A stretch of DNA of 64,000 nucleotides from Enterobacter bugandensis (lineage in GTDB: Bacteria > Pseudomonadota > Gammaproteobacteria > Enterobacterales > Enterobacteriaceae), in the NCBI RefSeq assembly GCF_900324475.1, contig NZ_LT992502.1, positions 372,001 through 436,000 on the forward strand. The letters are read 5' to 3'. Below the pieces are notes generated by a model. It was not told where the DNA came from and searched no databases. It saw only the letters and a program-made list of their open reading frames with translations. Shown here one piece after another: positions 8,715 to 21,014 of this stretch. The position numbers were made by a program, and so were the translations under genes. Numbering within the stretch: position 1 is the first letter of the stretch; every line of letters starts with the position of its first letter.

Positions 8715-9586
8715 CAACACAGCTACTGGACGGTCCCGGGCGGACGCTGGAGTGTATTCATCCCAGGTTTATGGTCGATCTTGTGCAGGGCGTGGACGCG
8801 GCGCGCCATCCCCATCTGGGGCCGCAGCAGCTGCAGTTTCGTGAACGTTTGACTCAGGAGATCATGACGCATACCCGGCTACGGCCCTGGGCGATGGCGG
8901 GAATGCTTAACGAGAACGCGGCCCTGCGCCTGGGGCTGGCGGAAAAACTCGCCGGCATGTTGGATCCGGGCCATCTTGCGCTGACGCTGATGGCCGATAA
9001 ACTGACGGCACTGTGCCAGCAGGCTCACCTGCGCGCTCAGCCATCTCCCGGCCTGCTTGAACAGTATGCGGAGCTCTCCTCTCATTTTACCCAACGTGCC
9101 GCCTATAAAGAAAAGGCGCTGACCCAGCGTGGACTGACGGTACAGGCGGGCGAGCACAGTGAACAAATTTTCACCCGCTGGCGAGCCGGTCACTATGATG
9201 GCTGGTCTTTAGCCGGGCGCTGCTTCATTGTTCTGGAAGAGCTGCGCTGGGGAGCATTTGGCGATGCCTGCCGTCTGGCGAACAACGATGTGTCGGCAAT
9301 GCTCAAGGATAATTTACGCAGCATGGCCGCCAACTACCTCGCGCAGGGCATCAATGCGTCTCCCACAACGCGCCATTTCTATCATCAATGGCTGACCACA
9401 CCCGCTTCGGCGGGTTTAATCGATCACAAAGACATGCTGGGCTGGCTGGGCGACTGGTGTCAGGCGGATATACACCCGGTGAGTTGGTCAGTGACGCAAA
9501 ACTGGCAGACTGTCGCGCTGGGTATGCCGAGGCTGTGTTCGGCAAAACGGCTGGTGGATGCAATGGTGGAAGAGATTTTTGGTTGA
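8711..9586 (+). CDS. yjcZ: YjcZ, conserved partner of CrfC
   Basis: This 291-residue protein matches YjcZ, encoded directly after crfC and overlapping it in an ATGA junction. YjcZ has no known enzymatic activity or recognised domain; in E. coli it has been linked to nucleoid and fork colocalisation and to motility suppression, but its role is unclear. The sequence has no signal peptide or membrane segment and looks cytoplasmic and helical. Translational coupling suggests it works with CrfC. Confidence 0.85.
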   Translation: MTTQLLDGPGRTLECIHPRFMVDLVQGVDAARHPHLGPQQLQFRERLTQEIMTHTRLRPWAMAGMLNENAALRLGLAEKLAGMLDPGHLALTLMADKLTALCQQAHLRAQPSPGLLEQYAELSSHFTQRAAYKEKALTQRGLTVQAGEHSEQIFTRWRAGHYDGWSLAGRCFIVLEELRWGAFGDACRLANNDVSAMLKDNLRSMAANYLAQGINASPTTRHFYHQWLTTPASAGLIDHKDMLGWLGDWCQADIHPVSWSVTQNWQTVALGMPRLCSAKRLVDAMVEEIFG

Positions 9587-9597
9587 ACCCCACATCC

Positions 9598-9610
9598 TGA
9601 CCCTCTCCCC
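9598..9610. repeat. Left arm of a hairpin repeat split by the IS element
   Basis: The arm CCCTCTCCCC abuts the left end of the IS. Its complement GGGGAGAGGGG resumes just beyond the right IS end, so before insertion the two formed a hairpin of the family also seen at 2915-2938. Confidence 0.7.
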
Positions 9611-9662
9611 TGTACAGTCCGGGGACATGGTAGACAGGTGTTCGGGGACATGGTGAACACTT
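9611..9662 (+). repeat. IS left terminal inverted repeat
   Basis: This end contains two copies of the GGGGACATGGT motif about 21 bases apart and mirrors the right end with few mismatches. The internal repetition probably reflects two transposase contact sites. Confidence 0.85.
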
Positions 9663-9663
9663 T

Positions 9664-10807
9664 TTAACATCCTTTACCCATGGTGATCGACTTTTTCTTC
9701 AGGTCGATCACCCCCACTTTCGTGCTGTACCACCACACTTCATAGCAGCCGTCATCCTGTGTCTCCCTCAGCCCGACCCGTTCTCCCCTGAACGCCTTGC
9801 CTGCGCTCAGACTGACACCCTGTATGCTCAGCTTTCCGCTGACATCCACTTTCCTGACCTTCACGCCTTCATCGTACTCAGGTGGCGTTACGCTGCCGCT
9901 GTACTGCCGGGCAGACGGCTGATAACGCGAGGCCGGTACCGCCATATCCAGCGCCTCGTGCGGGCGTTCAAGGTTGTACACCGTGCGCCAGTGATCGAAA
10001 GCGCGCTGCAGCTCTCCGCTGTCCGCGAACCATTTTCCCTGCAGCACTTCCGCCTTCAGGCTGCGGTGAAAAACGCTCCAGCTTGCCTGCGTCTGCGGAT
10101 GATAAGGCCGGGGAGTGCCCCACCCGGATACCGTGGCGCATCAGCCACAGCTCCAGCGCCGTCCAGGTGCCGGTGGTGTCGCCCCACGGTGAGCCGTTGT
10201 CCATCGTCATCCTGTCCGGCAGGCCGTAGCGTTCAAACGCGCTGACCAGCTGCTGCTGCACGGTCTCGCGCCGTTCATCGGTACAGTGCGCCAGGCACAG
10301 GGAAAAACGGGAGTGGTCGTCCAGCAGGGTGAGCGGATGGCAGCGGCCACCGCCAAAGGGAAAGTGGCCCTTAAAATCCATCTGCCAGAGCCGGTTCGGC
10401 GCGTCATGTTCGAAGCGTCCCGTAGCCGGAACGCCCGGTGATGCGCCCGGCAGCAGACCGTGACGGGCCATCAGATTATGGACGGTGCTGAAGGCGGGCA
10501 TACGGTGCCCCTGGTCTTCAAGCCAGCGCTTAATCTTGCGGGCGCCCCAGCGTTGATGACGGTCATGCGCCATGCGCAGCAGGGCCGTGATGTCGTCAGA
10601 TGAGCGGTTCGGGGAATGATGAGGTGCGCGGGAGCGGTCCTGAAGACCGGAGGCACCTTCCTCAGCCCAGCGCTGAAGCCACTTGTAGCCGGTGGCAGGA
10701 GAAATGCCGAACTGACGGCAGAGGAAACGGATGTTCGCCCCGTCCTGCGAGGCGAACAGTACAAACTCGGTACGTAATGACATGGTATCTCTCGCATCCC
10801 AGGGCAT
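9664..10807 (-). pseudogene. IS481-family transposase, frameshifted
   Basis: The first part (10807 to about 10113) encodes the N-terminal helix-turn-helix region and the first two catalytic aspartates (QMDFKG and TMDNGSPWG). The last part (from about 10047 to 9664) encodes the C-terminal region (LQGKWFADSGELQRAFDHW, RPHEALDM). Between them the expected motif GHSRPYHPQTQGKLERFHR, which carries the catalytic glutamate, is spread over different frames. Comparison with that motif indicates an extra base in a C run (10110-10113), a missing base at 10086-10087 and an extra base in a T run (10069-10073). As read, the protein is non-functional. Programmed frameshifting is not typical of this family, so decay or sequencing error is more likely. 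Confidence 0.85.
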
Positions 10808-10844
10808 AAGTGACTCCATAAACGGGTTCTTATGCCTCAGTTGT

Positions 10845-10896
10845 AAGTGTCTACCATGTCCCCGAACAAGTGTTCACTATGTCCCCGGACCGTACA
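10845..10896 (-). repeat. IS right terminal inverted repeat
   Basis: Read inward this end begins TGTACGGTCCGGGGACATAG and matches the left end for about 52 bases with a handful of differences. It again has two GGGGACAT motifs. Confidence 0.85.
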
Positions 10897-10913
10897 CCCC
10901 CCAGGGGAGAGGG
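10897..10913. repeat. Right arm of the hairpin repeat split by the IS element
   Basis: CCCCCC followed by AGGGGAGAGGGG resumes the palindrome interrupted at 9610. The kdgT stop codon follows shortly after. Confidence 0.7.
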
Positions 10914-10931
10914 GATGGCTGGCGCGGTGCG

Positions 10932-11924
10932 TTAGTGATTCATTTCTAACGGTTTCGGTTCAGGCGGGATCTCTTGCACATTTCCGTAGCGTTTCGCGTA
11001 TAGCGCCGTGATGATGGGCACCAGGATTGCGGTGACAATCACGCTGGCGGCAACCAGTGCCGTCGCGGACGCGGCCACCGGTTCGAAGGCCGGGTTAATC
11101 TGGGCGATAATCACCGGGTTTGCAACGGCAGCGCCTGCGGCTGAAGAGGCGGCGACGCCCGCCGTGCCGTTTCCTCCCCCGATTACGCGGTCAGCAATGA
11201 TCAGCGGAATACCGGTGATGATGATAACCGCGACACCCAGCACAATCCCCAGCAGTCCCGTATCCAGAATCACGTTCAGGTTGATGGTGTTACCCAGCGC
11301 AAAGCCAAAGAATGGGATCAGCACCGGCGTGGCTTTGCTGAAGAAATCACGCAGATCGTGATCCAGATTGCCCAGCGCGAAGCCGATCAGGAATGGCAGG
11401 ATCGCGCCGACAAAATGATGGGGCTCAAAAGAAGCCAGGCCAGCGGACCCCAGGATCAGCATCGTCATGAGCGGGCCGGACTCCAGAGACATCAAAACAA
11501 ACGCGCCGGACTCCTCTTTCGTTCCGTACTGGTTCATCAGGCTGGCATACAGCCCGCCGTTGGTCATGTCCATCGCCGAGACAATCGCCAGGACGGATAA
11601 CCCGGCGAAGAAACCGGTCTGAATTCCATTTTCAGGAATGAACATCGCGCATATCATTGCGACCACCCAGGCAACCGCTATTTTGGTTATCACCAGCGTT
11701 CCGGATTTGCGTAATACGGTACCGGTTGCCCGCAAATTAATGGATGCGCCGATACAAAAGAACCAGACCGCCAGGATGGGAACGGTACCCGTAATCATCC
11801 CCTTTGTGAAACCACCAAAATAAGCCCCGGTTTCAGGTGCTAATGTATTCAGAATAGCACCGAGTACCAGCGGCACCAGCATCATACCACCCGGTATGCG
11901 TTCTATCGTGGCTTTAATCTTCAT
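10932..11924 (-). CDS. kdgT: 2-keto-3-deoxygluconate permease (KdgT family)
   Basis: KdgT is an inner-membrane proton symporter that imports 2-keto-3-deoxygluconate, an intermediate of pectin and glucuronate breakdown. The 330-residue sequence has about ten hydrophobic segments and family signatures such as [10 protein letters not shown] near the N-terminus, [20 protein letters not shown] and [15 protein letters not shown]. In E. coli kdgT lies elsewhere (near sodA), so its place next to proP is a local rearrangement. No other kdg genes are nearby. I could not identify a convincing KdgR operator upstream. Confidence 0.9.
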   Translation of the reverse strand: MKIKATIERIPGGMMLVPLVLGAILNTLAPETGAYFGGFTKGMITGTVPILAVWFFCIGASINLRATGTVLRKSGTLVITKIAVAWVVAMICAMFIPENGIQTGFFAGLSVLAIVSAMDMTNGGLYASLMNQYGTKEESGAFVLMSLESGPLMTMLILGSAGLASFEPHHFVGAILPFLIGFALGNLDHDLRDFFSKATPVLIPFFGFALGNTINLNVILDTGLLGIVLGVAVIIITGIPLIIADRVIGGGNGTAGVAASSAAGAAVANPVIIAQINPAFEPVAASATALVAASVIVTAILVPIITALYAKRYGNVQEIPPEPKPLEMNH

Positions 11925-12362
11925 CTCTAACCCTCACAATTTCGCCTCTCATGGTGAGCGGCAGGTGCGAATAAAAAAATCAATAAATTCAATTTGATGA
12001 AGGGTGCTCTTGATGATTGGTTTGTGATAACCCTGCACCGAAATTCAGTTAGCGCTCTCGTTTCCTCTCGTCAGAAAACATGCGTCGCTATGTTTCAGGA
12101 ATTATCATGCGATCGATGGAATATTGATTCAATGAAAATAAAACGGTGTTTTAGTTATCTTCATCACATATTGAATGTAAACTTTACGGCGCGTTGTGAG
12201 AGCTGAAAATTTATGTAAATCTCTTGTAAAAAATATGGCTTTTTATTCTGTTGGGAAAAGAAAAAGGATGAGGCCGAAAATGGGGGCTCTGGAAGGTTGA
12301 GAAAGTACTTATTTGCGGTAGTTGACAAAAACTGTCTTCACCTGACGCAGTATAAATATATG
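11925..12362. other. Divergent kdgT-proP gap, upstream part
   Basis: This AT-rich stretch between the kdgT start and the proP promoter region holds no convincing gene; a 70-codon frame at 11994-12206 lacks a ribosome binding site and resembles nothing known. It must contain the kdgT promoter, which I could not place with confidence. Confidence 0.5.
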
Positions 12363-12378
12363 TGTGAAGTTGATCACA
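12363..12378 (+). promoter_or_regulatory. CRP site at the proP P1 promoter
   Basis: TGTGA-N6-TCACA is a perfect symmetric CRP core. It lies some 196 bases before the proP ATG. In E. coli CRP binds over the P1 -35 region of proP and represses it until hyperosmotic shock. A P1 -10 element, TAGGGT, is seen at 12393-12398, at the spacing expected if the CRP site is centred near -35. Confidence 0.8.
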
Positions 12379-12475
12379 AATATAAACGCTGGTAGGGTAA
12401 AAAGGTCATTAACTGCCCAGACAGGCGTCAACAGGTTCGGTTGTATCGACGGAAAACGTCAATGTAAGTAAACCT

Positions 12476-12486
12476 GCTACGCTTGA
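12476..12486 (+). promoter_or_regulatory. proP P2-type sigma-S promoter -10 region
   Basis: GCTACGCTTGA closely matches the extended -10 of RpoS-dependent promoters (KCTAYRCTTAA). It is about 90 bases upstream of the proP start, where E. coli has the Fis- and RpoS-dependent P2. I did not define Fis sites. Confidence 0.65.
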
Positions 12487-12573
12487 AGATGGAGGTTCGC
12501 ACGGAGCGGATCTCGGGTTCACAGAGTGCGAGTTGGCTGTGGAACGGACAGGGCTAAGTCTACGAGGAAAGCT

Positions 12574-14076
12574 ATGCTAAGAAGGAAAAAGGTTAAACCC
12601 ATTACGCTTCGCGACGTCACCATTATTGATGACGCTAAACTGCGTAAAGCGATCACCGCCGCCTCGCTCGGTAATGCGATGGAATGGTTTGATTTCGGTG
12701 TCTACGGCTTTGTTGCCTATGCATTAGGTAAAGTGTTCTTCCCCGGTGCTGACCCAAGCCTGCAGATGATTGCCGCGCTGGGTACATTCTCCGTTCCTTT
12801 CCTGATCCGCCCGCTGGGTGGTCTGTTCTTCGGTATGCTCGGTGACAAATACGGTCGCCAGAAAATACTCGCTATCACCATTGTCATTATGTCGATCAGT
12901 ACGTTCTGTATCGGCCTAATACCGTCCTATGCCACGATCGGCATCTGGGCACCTATTCTGCTGTTGCTCTGTAAGATGGCGCAGGGCTTCTCCGTCGGGG
13001 GCGAGTATACCGGGGCGTCGATCTTCGTCGCGGAGTATTCCCCTGACCGTAAGCGCGGCTTCATGGGCAGCTGGCTGGACTTCGGTTCGATTGCCGGGTT
13101 TGTGATGGGTGCGGGCGTTGTGGTTCTGATTTCAACCGTGGTCGGTGAGGAGAACTTCCTCGACTGGGGCTGGCGTATCCCGTTCTTTATCGCGCTCCCG
13201 CTGGGTATTATCGGTCTTTACCTGCGACATGCGCTGGAAGAGACACCTGCGTTCCAGCAGCACGTTGAGAAACTGGAGCAGGGCGACCGCGAAGGGCTGC
13301 AGGACGGCCCGAAAGTGTCCTTTAAAGAGATCGCGACAAAGCACTGGCGCAGCCTGCTGACCTGTATTGGTCTGGTGATTTCCACCAACGTCACTTACTA
13401 CATGCTGCTGACCTACATGCCGAGCTATCTGTCGCATAACCTGCACTACTCGGAAGATCACGGCGTGCTGATTATTATCGCCATCATGGTGGGTATGCTG
13501 TTTGTACAGCCGATTATGGGTCTGCTGAGCGACCGCTTTGGCCGTCGACCGTTTATCATCCTGGGTAGCGTAGCGCTGTTCGCGCTGGCGATCCCGGCGT
13601 TTATTCTGATCAACAGTAACGTGCTGGGTCTGATTTTCGCGGGTCTGCTGATGCTGGCGGTGATCCTGAACTGCTTTATCGGGGTGATGGCATCCACATT
13701 ACCTGCGATGTTCCCGACGCACATTCGTTATAGTGCGCTGGCGGCGGCGTTCAACATCTCCGTTCTGATTGCCGGCCTGACGCCTACGCTTGCCGCCTCT
13801 CTGGTGGAAAGCACGCAGAACCTGATGATGCCAGCCTACTACCTGATGGTTATTGCGGTAGTCGGCCTGGCGACCGGCCTGACCATGAAGGAGACGGCGA
13901 ACCGTCCTCTGAAAGGGGCGACGCCTGCGGCATCTGATATTCAGGAAGCGAAAGAAATCCTGCGCGAGCACTACGATAACGTTGAGCAAAAAATTGAGGA
14001 TATCGACGCAGAGATTGAAGAGCTACAGAAGAAACGCTCCCGTCTTGTTGATCAACATCCACGCATTAACGAGTAA
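12574..14076 (+). CDS. proP: ProP, osmosensing proline/glycine betaine transporter
   Basis: ProP is a major facilitator superfamily proton symporter that takes up proline, betaine and ectoine when osmolality rises. The 500-residue protein has twelve hydrophobic segments, the MFS loop motif GDKYGRQK and the loop DRFGRRP. It ends with a heptad-repeat coiled coil (from about EILREHYDNVEQKIEDIDA onward), which tunes the osmotic activation point. The ATG at 12574 gives MLRRKKVKPITLRDVT and the exact family length; it has a GAGGA ribosome site. Upstream are the CRP site and P1/P2-type promoters. Confidence 0.96.
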   Translation: MLRRKKVKPITLRDVTIIDDAKLRKAITAASLGNAMEWFDFGVYGFVAYALGKVFFPGADPSLQMIAALGTFSVPFLIRPLGGLFFGMLGDKYGRQKILAITIVIMSISTFCIGLIPSYATIGIWAPILLLLCKMAQGFSVGGEYTGASIFVAEYSPDRKRGFMGSWLDFGSIAGFVMGAGVVVLISTVVGEENFLDWGWRIPFFIALPLGIIGLYLRHALEETPAFQQHVEKLEQGDREGLQDGPKVSFKEIATKHWRSLLTCIGLVISTNVTYYMLLTYMPSYLSHNLHYSEDHGVLIIIAIMVGMLFVQPIMGLLSDRFGRRPFIILGSVALFALAIPAFILINSNVLGLIFAGLLMLAVILNCFIGVMASTLPAMFPTHIRYSALAAAFNISVLIAGLTPTLAASLVESTQNLMMPAYYLMVIAVVGLATGLTMKETANRPLKGATPAASDIQEAKEILREHYDNVEQKIEDIDAEIEELQKKRSRLVDQHPRINE

Positions 14077-14082
14077 TAAAGA

Positions 14083-14108
14083 AACCCGCCAACGGCGGGT
14101 TTTCTTTT
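14083..14108. terminator. Bidirectional terminator between proP and the NicO gene
   Basis: The hairpin AACCCGCC-AAC-GGCGGGTT is followed by TTTCTTTT on the plus strand and preceded by an A-rich run, so it can serve both convergent genes. Confidence 0.85.
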
Positions 14109-14109
14109 A

Positions 14110-15063
14110 TTAGCATCCGGCGGCGATGTAGTCGCCGTTGGCGCTAATGGGGATGACGGTCAGGAACAGGACGGTCGCGAACAGGATCAGGATGATACCT
14201 CCGGCAATTTTAACTGCCGGCACCAGCCATCTGAACGCGCTATCTCCCCCGAACCAGGCCACCGTGCGTTCACGGGCATAACGAACCGCCAGTGATAGCC
14301 CCATAATAGAGAGTGCCGTTCCTAAAGACATGGTCATAACGGCCGCCATTCCCCAGGTGACAATGCCCAGCGCGTTCGAAAACATCAGAATCATGATTGC
14401 ACCGCTGCACGGACGTGCGCCAATCGCCAGAATGACGCCCAGACGCGTTTTCCAGTCACCTTGTGTCAGATCTGCGCCCACGCCGTGATGACCACATCCA
14501 CAATGTTCATCGTGCTGATGAAGGGGAGTGATGGCTGAGATCCTCATTCTTTGAGGCCGCAGGCTTTTCAGCGCCTGGTAAATGATGAAAGCACCAAACG
14601 CGCCAATCAGCACGGCGCTTATCTTCTCGACATACCAGCGGCTGATGCTGATATCCCCTGACGCGAGGTTAAATCCTACTGCCAGAATAAAGACAAACAG
14701 AATGGCGCTGACGCCCTGCATCAGGCTGCCAAGAAAGGGAACGGTGCGTGCGGCCAGTTCGCTCTCCTTATTTGTGCTCAGGTAGGTTGTCACGATGAAC
14801 TTCCCGTGCCCCGGCCCGATGGCGTGAAGGACGCCATAAAAGAAAGCGCCTGTTAAGAGCCATAATCCACCGCTGTACTGGTTGTTATTAAGCTGCAGGA
14901 GATACATCACCAGATAACGGTGCAGCGTAATCTGCGTGGCAAGGCACCACTGGATAAAGGCGTTCCAGTGCGTATGCAGCGTAAAAGCGGCGAAGAGGAT
15001 GGTCAGCAGCATCAATCCGGCCGTAGGGAGGCGCCAGTCGCGAGGCAGGCGTTGTGTATTCAT
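14110..15063 (-). CDS. NicO-family nickel/cobalt efflux protein
   Basis: This 317-residue inner-membrane protein belongs to the NicO (RcnA/HoxN-like, COG2215) family. Evidence includes six or more hydrophobic segments, the signature HAIGPGHGKFIVTTYL at about residues 80-95, and a cytoplasmic histidine-rich loop (HQHDEHCGCGHHG, about 182-194) typical of nickel or cobalt handling. The region GARPCSGAIMILMFS is another family signature. It stands alone, convergent with proP and divergent from the rrn operon. No RcnR-type repressor gene is adjacent. Export rather than uptake is inferred from its closeness to RcnA. Confidence 0.82.
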   Translation of the reverse strand: MNTQRLPRDWRLPTAGLMLLTILFAAFTLHTHWNAFIQWCLATQITLHRYLVMYLLQLNNNQYSGGLWLLTGAFFYGVLHAIGPGHGKFIVTTYLSTNKESELAARTVPFLGSLMQGVSAILFVFILAVGFNLASGDISISRWYVEKISAVLIGAFGAFIIYQALKSLRPQRMRISAITPLHQHDEHCGCGHHGVGADLTQGDWKTRLGVILAIGARPCSGAIMILMFSNALGIVTWGMAAVMTMSLGTALSIMGLSLAVRYARERTVAWFGGDSAFRWLVPAVKIAGGIILILFATVLFLTVIPISANGDYIAAGC

Positions 15064-15239
15064 CAGGGGGAGCTCTGCGGAGAAGAATATTTGCCGCTAG
15101 TATAGTTGATCTTCTCTTTCAGTTCGCAGGATCGCATCAGGATCTTGCTGTAATTGTGGATAAGTCTGTGCGTAAAAGGGTATAAGGCGGGGTTTTGCTG
15201 GGGAATGCAGCAGTCAGTCATTTTTTTGCAACTTTTCTG
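15064..15239. other. Upstream region of the rrn operon
   Basis: This region separates the divergent NicO gene from rrn P1. Its position upstream of a strong rrn promoter suggests it holds an UP element and Fis sites, but I did not identify individual sites. Confidence 0.4.
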
Positions 15240-15267
15240 TTGCGGGCTGCGGAGAACTCCCTATAAT
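15240..15267 (+). promoter_or_regulatory. rrn P1 promoter
   Basis: TTGCGG and TATAAT are separated by 16 bases, followed by the GCGCCTCC discriminator typical of growth-rate and ppGpp-controlled rrn P1 promoters. Transcription should start near 15275. Confidence 0.88.
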
Positions 15268-15348
15268 GCGCCTCCATCGACACGGCGGATGTGAATCACT
15301 TCACAGTTAACCCGGTCGGTTGAAGAGAAAAAATCCTGAAATAACGGG

Positions 15349-15376
15349 TTGACTCTGAAAGAGGAAAGCGTAATAT
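15349..15376 (+). promoter_or_regulatory. rrn P2 promoter
   Basis: TTGACT and TAATAT are separated by 16 bases, about 110 bases downstream of P1, as in other enterobacterial rrn operons. Confidence 0.82.
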
Positions 15377-15416
15377 ACGCCACCTCGCAACGGTGAGCTG
15401 AAAGCCGCGTTGCAAC

Positions 15417-15428
15417 TGCTCTTTAACA
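15417..15428 (+). promoter_or_regulatory. boxA antitermination element in the rrn leader
   Basis: TGCTCTTTAACA is the exact consensus boxA bound by NusB-NusE, which lets RNA polymerase read through the rrn operon without Rho termination. Confidence 0.88.
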
Positions 15429-15560
15429 ATTTATCAGACAATCTGTGTGGGCACTCAAAGTGACATGGATTCTTAACGTCGCAAGACGAAAAATGAATAC
15501 CAAGTCTCTGAGTGAACATGCGTAATTCATTACGAAGTTTAATTCACGAGCATCAAACTT

Positions 15561-17100
<1,540 letters not shown>

Positions 17101-17185
17101 CCTTAAAGAACCTGCCTTTGTAGTGCTCACACAGATTGTCTGATGAAAAGTAAGCAGCAAGGCGTCTTGCGATTGAGACTTCAGT

Positions 17186-17261
17186 GTCCCCTTCGTCTAG
17201 AGGCCCAGGACACCGCCCTTTCACGGCGGTAACAGGGGTTCGAATCCCCTAGGGGACGCCA
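17186..17261 (+). tRNA. tRNA-Glu (TTC)
   Basis: This 76-base tRNA lies in the 16S-23S spacer, with acceptor stem GTCCCCT/AGGGGAC, T-loop GGTTCGAATCC and an encoded CCA end. Anticodon TTC is at 17220-17222. The operon has only this spacer tRNA, the type seen in E. coli rrnB, C, E and G. Confidence 0.97.
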
Positions 17262-17334
17262 CTTGCTGGTTCGTGAGTGAAAGTCACCTGCCGTCATATC
17301 TCAAAACTGACTTGCGAGTCACGTTTGAGATATT

Positions 17335-17346
17335 TGCTCTTTAAAA
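17335..17346 (+). promoter_or_regulatory. boxA in the 16S-23S spacer
   Basis: TGCTCTTTAAAA matches the second boxA found before 23S in enterobacterial rrn operons, where antitermination is renewed. Confidence 0.75.
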
Positions 17347-17443
17347 ATCTGGATCAAGCTGAAAATTGAAACGACACATCTTAATGGTGTGTTCGAGTCT
17401 CTCAAATTTTCGCAATCAGAAGTGAAACATCTTCGGGTTGTGA

Positions 17444-20347
<2,904 letters not shown>

Positions 20348-20410
20348 ACAACGCCGAAGCTGTTTTGGCGGTGAGAGACAGATTTTCAGCCTGATACAGA
20401 TAACAGAATT

Positions 20411-20530
20411 TGCCTGGCGGCTTTAGCGCGGTGGTCCCACCTGACCCCATGCCGAACTCAGAAGTGAAACGCCGTAGCGCCGATGGTAGTGTGGGGTCTC
20501 CCCATGTGAGAGTAGGGAACTGCCAGGCAT
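20411..20530 (+). rRNA. 5S ribosomal RNA
   Basis: This 120-base gene runs from TGCCTGGCGGC to GAACTGCCAGGCAT, with the terminal stem paired. It differs slightly from E. coli near the start (CTTTAGCGCGG). Confidence 0.97.
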
Positions 20531-20541
20531 CAATCAAGAAG

Positions 20542-20573
20542 AACCCCGTACCGTAAGGTGCGGGGTTTTTTGC
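20542..20573 (+). terminator. rrn operon terminator
   Basis: A hairpin AACCCCGTACC...GGTGCGGGGTT is followed by TTTTTT directly after 5S. Confidence 0.9.
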
Positions 20574-20590
20574 TTTGTGCGCCGGAAAAT

Positions 20591-20658
20591 GCCGGATGGC
20601 GGCTTCGCCTTATCCGGCCTACAGGTTTTGCAGGCCCGGTAAGCGCAGCGCCACCGGG
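20591..20658. repeat. Paired REP elements (BIME) downstream of rrn
   Basis: Two REP palindromes in opposite orientation, GCCGGAT...ATCCGGC and GCCCGGT...ACCGGG, lie 15 bases apart, forming a classic BIME between rrn and tRNA-Phe. Confidence 0.82.
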
Positions 20659-20738
20659 AAATGCTAACCGCACGATCTTACCGGGAAGAGATAGAGGGGT
20701 ATAAATAAGGTAAGGTTTTGATAAACGCAGAAAAGCAA

Positions 20739-20762
20739 AAACCCAGCCATAGGCTGGGTTCT
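20739..20762 (-). terminator. Terminator downstream of tRNA-Phe
   Basis: On the minus strand AACCCAGCC-TAT-GGCTGGGTT is followed by TTTGCTTTT. Confidence 0.85.
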
Positions 20763-20770
20763 TTAAATAG

Positions 20771-20846
20771 TGGTGCCCGGACTCGGAATCGAACCAAGGA
20801 CACGGGGATTTTCAATCCCCTGCTCTACCGACTGAGCTATCCGGGC
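20771..20846 (-). tRNA. pheU: tRNA-Phe (GAA)
   Basis: This 76-base tRNA has acceptor stem GCCCGGA/TCCGGGC, D-loop AGCTCAGTCGGTAGAGC, anticodon GAA (20813-20811) and an encoded CCA. Its place next to yjdC matches pheU of E. coli, a known integration site for islands. No island is attached here. Confidence 0.95.
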
Positions 20847-21014
20847 AACGGAGCGCATTAAACCGCAATCGCGCCTTATCGTCAACATTATTTCAGGAAA
20901 AGCTGTTCAACTGCTTAAGTTTGCGGCAATCTGTACGTTTTCACCGTGAAAATGCACAAATCTTCCAGACAATACCGGGCCGTGCGGCAATGCTGATGAC
21001 AACAGGAGGGCAGT

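Larger units (their letters stand above)
9611..10896 (-). mobile_element. IS481-family insertion sequence, about 1286 bases
   Basis: The element is bounded by TGTAC...GTACA termini that belong to imperfect inverted repeats of about 52 bases. Inside is one DDE transposase gene of the IS481 type on the minus strand, broken by frameshifts. The flanks are C runs (CCCC on both sides), consistent with a short target duplication, although the homopolymer prevents an exact call. It sits between yjcZ and kdgT in the loop of a GC-rich hairpin repeat. I did not match it to a named IS. Confidence 0.88.

Noticed and set aside
11925..11990. A KdgR operator upstream of kdgT
   Set aside because: The AT-rich segment lacks the symmetric AAT-rich and TTTCATT-type arms of the KdgR consensus.
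11994..12206. A 70-codon frame upstream of proP
   Set aside because: It has no ribosome site and its product is not recognisable; the region is better explained as regulatory.
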